Positions 32,149 to 40,212 of a stretch of 64,000 nt of DNA are shown piece after piece. Positions within the stretch are counted from its first letter, which is position 1; the number at the start of each line of letters is the position of its first letter. The stretch lies in assembly GCA_016712675.1 (NCBI GenBank), contig JADJQR010000001.1:868001-932000 (forward strand), given 5' to 3'. Source of the stretch: a bacterium (GTDB lineage: Bacteria > Krumholzibacteriota > Krumholzibacteriia > LZORAL124-64-63). A program made the translations under genes and the position numbers. The notes below the pieces were generated by a model. It made no database searches. It worked only from the letters and a program-made list of their open reading frames with translations, and was not told the origin of the DNA.

Positions 32149-34959
32149 ATGATCCCACACCTGCTGGTCCTTCCCGTGATCCTCGGCCTGGCTGCGGCGG
32201 CGCCATCGCGCGCCGCGGCCCCGCTCGCCCGCGACCTGCCGGCGCCGGCCCGGTCCGCGCTGGCGCGGGCCGGCACGCTGGTCAACGGCCCGGAGGCTCC
32301 CCGGGGCTATGCGCTGCTGGACAGCCTGGCCGGGGCTGCCCGCGCGCGCGCGGACACCACGCTGCTGCTGGCGACCGCCGTCAGCCGGGGAGGCCACCTG
32401 GGCTGGGCCGGGCGTTCCCGCGAGGCGGTGCTGGAGTTGCAATGGGCCCTGCCGCTGGCGGAGGCGCGAAACGACTCGGCGTTGCAGGTGACCGCCGCGA
32501 CGTGGCTCGGTTATGCGTTGGTCGATCGCGGGCGCAGCAGCGCCGCAGAGTCCTTGTACGTGCGCCAGTTGCCCGTGGCGGCGGCGATCGGCGACACGCT
32601 GCACGAAGGCTTCATGCACAAGGGGCTGGCCTACCTGCGCCTGCTGGACGGGCGCACCCGCGAGGCCCTCGCCGGCTTCCGGCGCGCCGAGCCCCTGCTG
32701 CGCGCCGCCGGCAACAGCTTCGGCGAGATCGACGCCATCACCGGCCAGGGCCGCGCCTGGGAGCAGTTGGGGGAACTGGACCGCGCACGCGCCACCTACG
32801 AGCGCGTCGCCCGGCTGTCGCGCGAGCACAACCGGCCCCACAACGAGGCGGACGCGCTCAACAACCTGGGCAACCTCGAGTTCGTACGCGGCGACCCGGC
32901 TGCGGGCCTGCGCGCCTTCCGCGCCACGCGCGCGTTGCGCGAGCGGCTGGGCATCGTCCGCAACGTCGTGGTGCCGGCCTGCAACGAGGCGCGCGCGTTG
33001 GCCGAGCTCGGCCGCATCGCCGAAGCCGACGCGACGCTCGACAGCATGGTCACCCTGTGTCGCGAACAGGGTTTCGTCCCGCTGCTCGGCCACGTCCTGA
33101 ACGACCAGGCCGAACTGCGGCTGCGGCAGGGGCGGCCCGCCGAGGCCCTGTGTCTGAGCCGCGAGGTGCTGGCGCAGACGACCGACCTGCCCGTGTGGGC
33201 GCGTACGCAGGCTTATCGTCTGGCGGCCAGGGCGCTGGCGGCCCAGGACAGCAACGCCGCCGCGCTAGCGCTGCTCGAGGGGCCGGCTGCGGGATTGCGT
33301 TCGAAGCTGTCGCCGGACTGGGCCCTGCGCCACGACGAGGAACTCGTGGATCGCCTGCTCGACGGCGGCCGCGCGGCCGAGGCGGTGGCGCTGGCGCTGG
33401 CTGCCGCCGACAACGCACGCGCGCTGAGACGGGCACGCGACCGCGTCGCTCTGCTCGTGGCGGCCGCCCGCGGCGCCATGGCCATGGGCGACACGGCGGC
33501 CGCGTTGCCGCATCTCGTCACAGCCGCGCGCGTCTGGGAGGAGGCGCGGGTCCTGCCCCTGGACCTCGAGTGGCGCGAGCGGCGCTCCGGAACGCAGGTC
33601 CTGTCCGAGGCCATGATCCTTGCGCGCCTGGCCGCGACCGGCACGCCATCCGCAGGCGACGCCCGGGTCGAGGCCGCCTTCGACGACGCCCAGCGTTTCA
33701 AGGCGCGCACGTTGGCCGAGCGTGCGCGCCTGAACGCGCCGGTCGACACGGCCGGCATCGTGACCGCGAGCCGCCTGCGCCGCGAGATCCTGCGTGACGG
33801 CGAGGTGCTGCTGGACATCCACGTCGGGCGTCGGGTTTCGCACGCCTTCCTGCTCGGCCGCGAGGTCGCACGCGTGGTGCGCCTCCCGGGAGAGGCGGCA
33901 CTTGCCGCGCGAATGGTCCTGCTGCGGGACCTGTTGGCGAACCGTGCGACATCGGCGTCCGACCAGGGCGCCGTGCTCGAGTTGGCTGCAACGACGGCCC
34001 AGGACCTGCTGGGGGAACTGGTCCCGCATCTGGTGGCCGCGCGGCGCGTCCTCGTCAGCCCGGACGGACCTTTCTACCTGGTGCCGGCAGACGTACTGCT
34101 GGCAGGCCTCGGGCCCGCGGCCAGCCGCCCGTTGCCGGAGGCGTGGCCGGATGTCGCCCGCGTCCCGTCGGCCGATCTGTTCGCCCGGACGAGGGCGTGG
34201 CAGCGGGGCACCGCTGTCCGCGCGCGTGGCGCCATCGTCGTCGCCGAGGCCAACGATGCCGGCGACCCGTTACCCGGGGCCCGCGAGGAAGCCCTCCGCC
34301 TGGAGCGGGACCATCGCCAACTGGTGCTGTGGCAGGCGCCGCCCGACAGCGCGGAGTCCGGCCTGCCGGCGTCGCTGTCGGGGTACCAGCTGATCCATTT
34401 CGCGTCGCATGCCGCGCTGGATGACCAGCGGCCATGGCGGTCCGGCATCCTGGTCGCGGCGCCGGGCCGCGGTCGTCCCGCGCGTTGGATGCGGGCAGGT
34501 GACCTGGCCGCGCGCCCGCTGGAGGCGCAGCTGGTGGTCCTGGCGGCCTGCGCCTCTGCCGGCGGTGAGGTGCTGGCTGGCGAAGGCCTGCAGGGCCTGT
34601 CGAGCGCCTTCCTGGCGGCGGGCGTGCCCACACTGGTTGCCACGCTGTGGCCCGTCGACGACCGGGCCACGGCGCGGCTGATGGAGCGCTTCTACGAGCG
34701 ACTGGCCGCCGGCGACCCCGTGGGAGTGGCCTTGCGTGCGGCCCGCGCGGACGCCGCCCGCCAGGGTGGAAGTCCCGCCGATTGGGCCGCGTTCGTGGTG
34801 GTCGGCGATCCCGATCGCCGGATCGACCTGGGGGCCCCTCGCCGCATGGCGCCGGCCGCGGTCGGTGCGGCGATCATGGTCGCACTGGTCATGGGCGCGC
34901 TGGCCGTTCGCCGGCGCCTGGCCAGGGGTCGGCGTGACAATTCCGGGGTGACGTCGTGA
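32149..34959 (+). CDS. Exported TPR-CHAT protease, membrane-anchored
   Basis: 936 residues. An N-terminal signal peptide (MIPHLLVLPVILGLAAAAP) is followed by about ten TPR-like helical repeats (residues about 90-470, e.g. 'NEADALNNLGNLEFVRGDPA'). The CHAT (caspase-HetF) domain spans about 590-900 with the catalytic dyad His754 in 'LIHFASHAALDD' and Cys801 in 'LVVLAACASAGGEVLAGEG'. A single C-terminal membrane helix ('AAIMVALVMGALAV') is followed by a basic tail. The protease should therefore sit in the periplasm, tethered to the inner membrane. Its stop overlaps the GTG of an ECF sigma factor, linking it to envelope-signal transcription. Confidence 0.88.
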   Translation: MIPHLLVLPVILGLAAAAPSRAAAPLARDLPAPARSALARAGTLVNGPEAPRGYALLDSLAGAARARADTTLLLATAVSRGGHLGWAGRSREAVLELQWALPLAEARNDSALQVTAATWLGYALVDRGRSSAAESLYVRQLPVAAAIGDTLHEGFMHKGLAYLRLLDGRTREALAGFRRAEPLLRAAGNSFGEIDAITGQGRAWEQLGELDRARATYERVARLSREHNRPHNEADALNNLGNLEFVRGDPAAGLRAFRATRALRERLGIVRNVVVPACNEARALAELGRIAEADATLDSMVTLCREQGFVPLLGHVLNDQAELRLRQGRPAEALCLSREVLAQTTDLPVWARTQAYRLAARALAAQDSNAAALALLEGPAAGLRSKLSPDWALRHDEELVDRLLDGGRAAEAVALALAAADNARALRRARDRVALLVAAARGAMAMGDTAAALPHLVTAARVWEEARVLPLDLEWRERRSGTQVLSEAMILARLAATGTPSAGDARVEAAFDDAQRFKARTLAERARLNAPVDTAGIVTASRLRREILRDGEVLLDIHVGRRVSHAFLLGREVARVVRLPGEAALAARMVLLRDLLANRATSASDQGAVLELAATTAQDLLGELVPHLVAARRVLVSPDGPFYLVPADVLLAGLGPAASRPLPEAWPDVARVPSADLFARTRAWQRGTAVRARGAIVVAEANDAGDPLPGAREEALRLERDHRQLVLWQAPPDSAESGLPASLSGYQLIHFASHAALDDQRPWRSGILVAAPGRGRPARWMRAGDLAARPLEAQLVVLAACASAGGEVLAGEGLQGLSSAFLAAGVPTLVATLWPVDDRATARLMERFYERLAAGDPVGVALRAARADAARQGGSPADWAAFVVVGDPDRRIDLGAPRRMAPAAVGAAIMVALVMGALAVRRRLARGRRDNSGVTS

Positions 34960-35591
34960 CGAATGGCCGCGGGCTGCGACTAACCTCGGGTGGGGGCGAG
35001 GGAGGAGGCCTGGACGACGCGGCCCTGGTCGCCGCGTTCCAGGCCGATCCGCAGGGCGCCGCCGGTTTGGCTGCCGCCTCGACGCTGCTGCAGCGGTACC
35101 GCGATCGCGTGCACACCTGGTGCACGCGCCGGCTCGGGGATCCCGATGCGGCGCTGGACGTGACCCAGGAGGCGCTGCTGGCGGCGCTGGCGGCGCTGCC
35201 GGGCTTCGGCGGTCGCGCACAGTTCTCGTCGTGGCTGTTCGCGATCGCGCGCAACCGTTGCATCAGCGCGCTGCGAGCCCGGCCTCGCGCCACCGGGGAT
35301 GACGGCGGGCTCGCAGACATGGCCGATGGCCTGGCCGGCCCGCAGGACCGGCTGCTGGCCCGCGAGTCGCAGGAGTTGGTGCTGGAGCTGATGAACCAGG
35401 TGCTCGACGCCGAGGAGCGCACGGCGCTCTGGCTCAGAGCATACGAGGAGATGCCGGTCGAGGAGATCTCGCGCCTGCTCGGGCTGCCGGGCCCCTCCGG
35501 GGCGCGCGCGGTCCTGCAGCGCGCGCGCCGGAGGCTGCGCGCGGCGTACGATGCCCGCCACGCGTCGCGACCCAGGGAGGACGAGCCGTGA
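34956..35591 (+). CDS. ECF-type RNA polymerase sigma factor
   Basis: 211 residues. Region 2 is 'DAALDVTQEALLAALAALPG' with 'FSSWLFAIARNRCISALRA'; region 4 is 'LWLRAYEEMPVEEISRLLGL' with 'ARAVLQRARRRLRAAY'. The GTG start (34956) overlaps the CHAT stop, and its stop overlaps the GTG of the putative anti-sigma gene, so the three are co-translated. The first 25 residues are Gly-rich and outside the family domain. Confidence 0.9.
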   Translation: MTNGRGLRLTSGGGEGGGLDDAALVAAFQADPQGAAGLAAASTLLQRYRDRVHTWCTRRLGDPDAALDVTQEALLAALAALPGFGGRAQFSSWLFAIARNRCISALRARPRATGDDGGLADMADGLAGPQDRLLARESQELVLELMNQVLDAEERTALWLRAYEEMPVEEISRLLGLPGPSGARAVLQRARRRLRAAYDARHASRPREDEP

Positions 35592-36241
35592 GCGACTGCA
35601 TACCCGCCGCCGAACTGGCCGCGCTGGCCGGCCTGCCCGATACCGACGCGCGGCGGCTCCATGTCGAGGCGTGTGCACGCTGCCGCGCCGCCTGGCTCGA
35701 GTATCGCGACTTCATGGAAGGCGACGCGGCCGACGGGTCGACAGTCCGGTTGCCCGACCCGACAGCCAGCGCCGCCCTGGACCGCGCCATTGCCGCCGCC
35801 TGTTCGCCGCCTCGCCGCCGGGCCCTGCCCGGCCTGCGTCTGGTGGTCCCCCTGGCTGCGGCGGCCGTGCTTGCGTTCGCCCTCCTGCCGGGAAGGGACG
35901 CACCTAATCCTGCAGGCGACACGCCGGCGGCGCTGCGCGGCGAGGCGCAGCCTGTTGCCCCGGTGCTGCACGCGCCCCGGACGCGGCCCGACGGTGCCCT
36001 GGAACTGCGCTGGGACGCCCTGGCGGGGGCCAGCGCCTACAGGGTCAGGTTCGTCGGGACGGACGGCGCCCGCCTGGGCGAGTCCGCGGCGCAGGCGGAC
36101 ACCTCCTACCTGCTGCGGCCCGATGCGCTGCCGGCCTGGCTGCCGGTCGGTGGCCAGGTTGCCTGGCGGGTCGTGGCCACGCGTGATGCGGACGACATCG
36201 TCTCAGCGCCAAGCCTGGTGACGGTACCGGGCGGCCGGTGA
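35588..36241 (+). CDS. Putative anti-sigma factor: zinc finger, one membrane helix, Fn3-like domain
   Basis: 217 residues. The N-terminal 'LHVEACARCRAAWLEY' gives the HxxxCxxC zinc-binding motif of ZAS-type anti-sigma factors. A membrane helix follows ('LRLVVPLAAAAVLAFALLPG', about 78-97), then a periplasmic part with an Fn3-like 'ALELRWDALAGASAYRVRF'. It is encoded directly after the ECF sigma factor. The CHAT protease in the same operon could cleave this or another envelope protein to release the sigma factor; this is a hypothesis. Confidence 0.8.
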   Translation: MSDCIPAAELAALAGLPDTDARRLHVEACARCRAAWLEYRDFMEGDAADGSTVRLPDPTASAALDRAIAAACSPPRRRALPGLRLVVPLAAAAVLAFALLPGRDAPNPAGDTPAALRGEAQPVAPVLHAPRTRPDGALELRWDALAGASAYRVRFVGTDGARLGESAAQADTSYLLRPDALPAWLPVGGQVAWRVVATRDADDIVSAPSLVTVPGGR

Positions 36242-36365
36242 TGTCCTGGGCTCGCGGCGGTGCCCCTTGCGCCGCGCACACCGTCGTTGCCTGCTGACGG
36301 CATCGCCGTTCCGGCCTATGCTCCAGACACACATCGCGGCATTTCCGCCAGGAAGGATCTTCCCC

Positions 36366-37277
36366 ATGGCCGAGTCGTCGACCGTTCGCCAGCAGCCGTC
36401 ACCGTGGCCCGTCAACGGAGCTGCACGCCGCGGCGCCGGGGCTTTCCTGCCCTTGATGCTCGCCGTGCTGGCAACCTTGACGCCGCCCTCCGCGCGTGCC
36501 CAGAAACCGCCCGCCCCGGAGCCCCTGACCATCGGCGACACCTGGTCGCTGGCGTCGGCCGTCCTGGGCGAGACGCGCCGCGTGAACGTCTATGCCCCGC
36601 CCGGCGCCCTCGACATCGCGGACACGCGCCTGCCGGTGCTCTATATGCCGGACGGCGGCCTGGCCGAGGACTTCCTGCACGTGGCCGGCCTGGTGCAGGT
36701 GGGTGCCATGAACGGGACCATGCGCCCGTTCCTGCTGGTGGGCATCGAGAACACCGAGCGCCGGCGCGACCTGACCGGGCCCACCGACGACCCCGAGGAC
36801 CTCAAGATCGCCCCGCGGGTCGGCCGCTCGGCCGAGTTCCGCTCGTTCCTGCGCGACGAGCTGATGCCGTTCATCGACGCGCACTACCCGACCAGCGGCG
36901 AGACGGCCATCGTCGGCGAGTCGCTGGCCGGCCTGTTCGCGGTCGAGACCTTCCTGCTGGAGCCCGGCCTGTTCGATACGGTGATCGCGATCGACCCGAG
37001 CCTTTGGTGGAACCGCGGCGACCTGGTCACGCGTTCAGGCGCCTTGTTGCGCGCGCGGCCGTGGCGGCTGGGCGCCACCATCTGGCTGGCGACCGGGGAC
37101 GAGGGCGGCATCGCGGTTCCCGTGGCCGCGTTCGCCGATTCATTGTCGACGTTCACGGGCGGAGCGGACGCGCCCGGTCTGCGCTGGCTTTGCCGCCGTC
37201 TGCCTGACGAACGTCATCTGACGATCTACCATCCGGCGGCTCTTCGCGCGTTCCGCGAGGTGCTGGGCCAGCGCTGA
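36366..37277 (+). CDS. Secreted esterase of the PF00756/BesA type
   Basis: 303 residues from ATG 36366 with GGAAGG upstream. A basic n-region and hydrophobic stretch (about 20-45) suggest export. The alpha/beta-hydrolase fold shows 'VLYMPDGG', the nucleophile elbow 'IVGESLAGLFAVETF', 'IAIDPSLWW' and a terminal 'ERHLTIYHPA' with the His. Family members hydrolyse siderophore esters or acyl groups of carbohydrates (feruloyl esterases); the substrate here is unknown. Confidence 0.85.
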   Translation: MAESSTVRQQPSPWPVNGAARRGAGAFLPLMLAVLATLTPPSARAQKPPAPEPLTIGDTWSLASAVLGETRRVNVYAPPGALDIADTRLPVLYMPDGGLAEDFLHVAGLVQVGAMNGTMRPFLLVGIENTERRRDLTGPTDDPEDLKIAPRVGRSAEFRSFLRDELMPFIDAHYPTSGETAIVGESLAGLFAVETFLLEPGLFDTVIAIDPSLWWNRGDLVTRSGALLRARPWRLGATIWLATGDEGGIAVPVAAFADSLSTFTGGADAPGLRWLCRRLPDERHLTIYHPAALRAFREVLGQR

Positions 37278-37462
37278 CGGAGAGTCCATTCGGCGTCGGC
37301 GCCCAGAAGGCACAGCAGACAGCATCGGCAGGTTCGGTCGGGACGCCGTTCGGCCGTCTGAGGTCCTGGCCTCTGGCTATATCTCAAGTCCAAACAACAT
37401 CTTGCGTCGACGCGAGCCGCCCCCTGTTTCGTTGGGGTTGCGCCGGGCTGTACGGACTCTCC

Positions 37463-37491
37463 TTTCGTACGGCGAGCGAACGTGATAGACT
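37463..37491 (+). promoter_or_regulatory. Possible promoter of the gene at 37528
   Basis: TTTCGT, 17 bp, TAGACT. The match is moderate; the start of transcription would be near 37498, about 30 nt before the ATG, with GAGGGAG as ribosome-binding site. Confidence 0.3.
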
Positions 37492-37527
37492 TCAGAAGTC
37501 GGAATCGCCCCATGATGAGGGAGTAAC

Positions 37528-38412
37528 ATGATGCTGTTGTTTGCGACGGAGTTTCCGATCGACCACGGCCAGGATCCGATCGTGTTCCTGAAAATCGTGC
37601 GCGAATGGATACTCGCTACCGAGGGCACTGCCCTGACCGAGGCCGACCTGGAGGCCTTCATCGAGCGCGACGACCTGGCGGTCACTGCGGCGGACGAGCA
37701 TGTGCGCCTGCTGCGTGTCAGCCTGCCGGGCAACGAGTCGGTCGCCGTCGGCTACGCGCGCGAGGAGGGCCCGCTCAAGTGGGCGACCTCGCTCGTGTTC
37801 TCGCGTGACGACGAAGACACCTGGGTGTCCGTGCGCGTGTCGGTTGATGCCAAGGAGCGCGGCATCGCCGTGCCGCTGGCGAAGAAGCCGATCATCGTCC
37901 ACACGCTGCTGGACGAGCTGGGCGGCGCGATGGACGGCGCCCTGGCTGCCCGCACCACGCCAGTCCGGCTGTCCGACCTGGACATGGATCTGGCCGTGCG
38001 CTGCGTGACGGCCGACGCCGGGTGCCGCCTGCCGGTGGTCTACGCCAGTGTCGACCAGACGGGTGGGCACGTGCTGCACGTCGATGCGTTGGCGCTGGCC
38101 CTGGCCGGCATCGCGCACGTGCTGGTCGAGCCCGACCGCATGTTCTCGATGCAGCTGAAGCACCTGTCCGGCTCGCGCAACGTGTACGGCGGCACCATCG
38201 GCGTGCACTGGCCCGACGGCAGCGGTCGGCGCCCGTTCTTCGTGGGCGGCGCCTTCCGCACGGCGGCGGACCTGGGACCGGCGATTATCGAGGAGATCCG
38301 CCGCTACCTGGTCATGCGGCCGCAGACGCCGCGGCTGGCGTGGTCCGCGGTCGCGCAGGTGCACGCGCGCCAGGCCGCGCCGGTGCTGAAGACGGACGAA
38401 GCCGAGGGTTGA
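37528..38412 (+). CDS. Conserved-looking cytoplasmic protein of unknown function
   Basis: 294 residues, no signal peptide or membrane helix. Notable segments are 'LLFATEFPIDHGQDPIVFLK' at the start, 'ERGIAVPLAKKPIIVHTLLD', 'CRLPVVYASVDQTGGHVL', and 'RNVYGGTIGVHWPDGSGRRP'. The pattern looks like a real family and I have the impression of it from accessory regions, but I cannot name it. It has a good ribosome-binding site, stands alone, and precedes a MazEF-like pair. Confidence 0.6.
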   Translation: MMLLFATEFPIDHGQDPIVFLKIVREWILATEGTALTEADLEAFIERDDLAVTAADEHVRLLRVSLPGNESVAVGYAREEGPLKWATSLVFSRDDEDTWVSVRVSVDAKERGIAVPLAKKPIIVHTLLDELGGAMDGALAARTTPVRLSDLDMDLAVRCVTADAGCRLPVVYASVDQTGGHVLHVDALALALAGIAHVLVEPDRMFSMQLKHLSGSRNVYGGTIGVHWPDGSGRRPFFVGGAFRTAADLGPAIIEEIRRYLVMRPQTPRLAWSAVAQVHARQAAPVLKTDEAEG

Positions 38413-38511
38413 CCGCTTCCGGCCCGGGCGGAATTCGATCGACAGGCGCAGGTGATCCCGGCCCGGTGCCGGGAGCGCTTGCGCCTGTTGTGTATTGCGG
38501 ATCGTCGGCCC

Positions 38512-38540
38512 TTGACGATCGGTATGACCACGGTTATACT
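38512..38540 (+). promoter_or_regulatory. Strong sigma-70 promoter of the MazEF-like pair
   Basis: TTGACG (38512-38517), 17 bp, TATACT (38535-38540): the best promoter in the window. The ATG of the antitoxin is at 38547, 6 bases after the -10 box, where transcription should start, so the mRNA is probably leaderless. Confidence 0.75.
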
Positions 38541-38546
38541 TCTCCC

Positions 38547-38786
38547 ATGAAGACCGCCATCTCACTTCCCGACGCGCTGTTTCAGGCGGCCGACAAGCTG
38601 GCTCGCGACATGGGCTTGTCCAGAAGTGAGCTCTATCGCACCGCCATCGCCGCCTTCCTGGCGCGGCATGCCGATTCCTGCATCACCGAGGGCTTGGACG
38701 CCGTCTACGGCGGTCCTGAGGGCTCGCCGCTCGACCCCGTTCTGGACAGCTTGCAGCGCGCCAGCCTCACGCGGGAGGACTGGTGA
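38547..38786 (+). CDS. MazE-like ribbon-helix-helix antitoxin
   Basis: 79 residues. 'MKTAISLPDALFQAADKLAR' followed by 'LSRSELYRTAIAAFLARH' is a ribbon-helix-helix DNA-binding domain, and the acidic C-terminal tail would bind the toxin. No Shine-Dalgarno sequence precedes the start, in keeping with a leaderless transcript. Its stop is part of the TGATG that starts the toxin gene. Confidence 0.85.
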   Translation: MKTAISLPDALFQAADKLARDMGLSRSELYRTAIAAFLARHADSCITEGLDAVYGGPEGSPLDPVLDSLQRASLTREDW

Positions 38787-39124
38787 TGCGCAGGGGCGAA
38801 CTCTGGTGGGCGGAGCTGGCGGGCCCACGGGGTTCGGAACCCGGCTACCGGCGACCGGTGATCATCGTCCAGTCCGACGCCTTCAACCGCAGCCGCATCG
38901 GCACGGTGCTCGTGGTCGCGGTCACCTCGAATCTGGAATTGGCGGCGGCACCGGGCAACGTCGTGCTGTCGCGCGAGGCGACCGGCCTGCCGCGCGAGTC
39001 CGTCGCGAACATCTCGCAGGTGCTGACGCTCGACCGCCGATTCCTGGTCGCGCGCGTCGCGGGTCTGCCCGCAGCCGAGCTGGAAGCCATCGACGACGGC
39101 CTGCGCCTTGTCCTGTCCCTCTGA
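38786..39124 (+). CDS. MazF/PemK-family endoribonuclease toxin
   Basis: 112 residues from ATG 38786 (TGATG overlap; GGGAGG in the antitoxin end). Family motifs: 'MRRGELWWAELAGPRGSEPG', 'RRPVIIVQSDAFNRS', 'VVAVTSNLELA', 'PRESVANISQVLTLDR'. MazF toxins cut mRNA at short sequences and are inhibited by the upstream partner. The pair seems complete and in frame. Confidence 0.92.
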   Translation: MRRGELWWAELAGPRGSEPGYRRPVIIVQSDAFNRSRIGTVLVVAVTSNLELAAAPGNVVLSREATGLPRESVANISQVLTLDRRFLVARVAGLPAAELEAIDDGLRLVLSL

Positions 39125-39137
39125 CCGGAAGGACGCC

Positions 39138-40211
39138 ATGACCCCGCGCCTCGGCCTGGTGGCCGCCCCGCTGTTCGAGCTGCACGAGAAGCCGGGCCAC
39201 CCCGAGCGCCCGGAGCGCCTGCGGGAGGTCCGGGCCGAACTCGACCGTTCCCGCCTGTTGGCCTCGTTCACGCCCGTGGCGCCGCGGCCCGCGACGCGCG
39301 CGGAACTGCTGCTGGCGCACGCGGCGGCGCATATCGACTCGGTCGCGGAACGGACGTCCGGTCCGCCGTGCCTGCTGGACGAGGACACCTACAGCAACGC
39401 GCACACCTGGCCGGTGGCGCTGCAGGCGGCCGGCGGCGCGGCCGACCTGGCGACGGCCGTCCTGCGCGGCGAGTTGGACCGCGGCCTGGCCCTGGTGCGC
39501 CCGCCCGGGCACCACGCCACGCCCCGGGCCACGATGGGCTTCTGCGTCTTCAACAACGTGGCGGTCGCCGCGCGGGCGGCGCAGGCTGCCGCCATTGCGG
39601 GCGCGCCGCCGGGCACGCCGCCGCCGCGCATCGCCATCGTCGACTTCGATGTGCACCACGGCAACGGTACCCAGGACATCTTCGCGAGCGACCCGTCGGT
39701 GCTGTTCGTCTCCCTGCACCAGTACCCGCTGTGGCCGGGCACCGGCTGGTTCACCGAGGCGGGCACCGGGCCCGGCACCGGCACGACGCTGAACGTGCCG
39801 CTGCCGCCCGGCGCCGGCGACACCGCCCTGCGCGCCGCGTTCGCGCGCCTGGTGCTGCCGACGCTGCGCCGCTTCCGGCCCGCGCTGCTGCTGGTCTCGG
39901 CGGGGTGGGACGCGCACTGGCGCGATCCGCTGGCGCAGCTCCAGTACACGCTGGCGGGACAGGCCTGGCTGTGCCGGGAACTGGTGCGCGCCGCGGACGA
40001 GCTGTGCAGCGGTCGCATAGTCATGGCGCTGGAGGGCGGCTACGACACCGAGGTGCTGGCGCACGGCGTGGCCAACGCGGCGCGGGCGCTGGCCGGCCTC
40101 GACGACATCGCCGACCCGCTGGGCGCGGGGGTGGCGGGAGAGACGGACGCCTCGGCGCTGCTGGACCACGTCGAGGCGTTCGTGGACGGCGGCGCCGGTG
40201 CCGGCGCCTGA
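39138..40211 (+). CDS. Histone-deacetylase-family hydrolase
   Basis: 357 residues from ATG 39138 (GGAAGGA upstream). Class II-type signature motifs are all present: 'RPPGHHAT', 'IVDFDVHHGNGTQDIF' (zinc-binding and catalytic His/Asp), 'SAGWDAH' and 'LEGGYDTEV'. Bacterial members deacetylate polyamines or acetyl-CoA synthetase-like proteins. The gene follows MazF by 13 bp but is probably functionally unrelated. Its stop is 1 bp from that of the convergent activator gene. Confidence 0.92.
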   Translation: MTPRLGLVAAPLFELHEKPGHPERPERLREVRAELDRSRLLASFTPVAPRPATRAELLLAHAAAHIDSVAERTSGPPCLLDEDTYSNAHTWPVALQAAGGAADLATAVLRGELDRGLALVRPPGHHATPRATMGFCVFNNVAVAARAAQAAAIAGAPPGTPPPRIAIVDFDVHHGNGTQDIFASDPSVLFVSLHQYPLWPGTGWFTEAGTGPGTGTTLNVPLPPGAGDTALRAAFARLVLPTLRRFRPALLLVSAGWDAHWRDPLAQLQYTLAGQAWLCRELVRAADELCSGRIVMALEGGYDTEVLAHGVANAARALAGLDDIADPLGAGVAGETDASALLDHVEAFVDGGAGAGA

Positions 40212-40212
40212 G

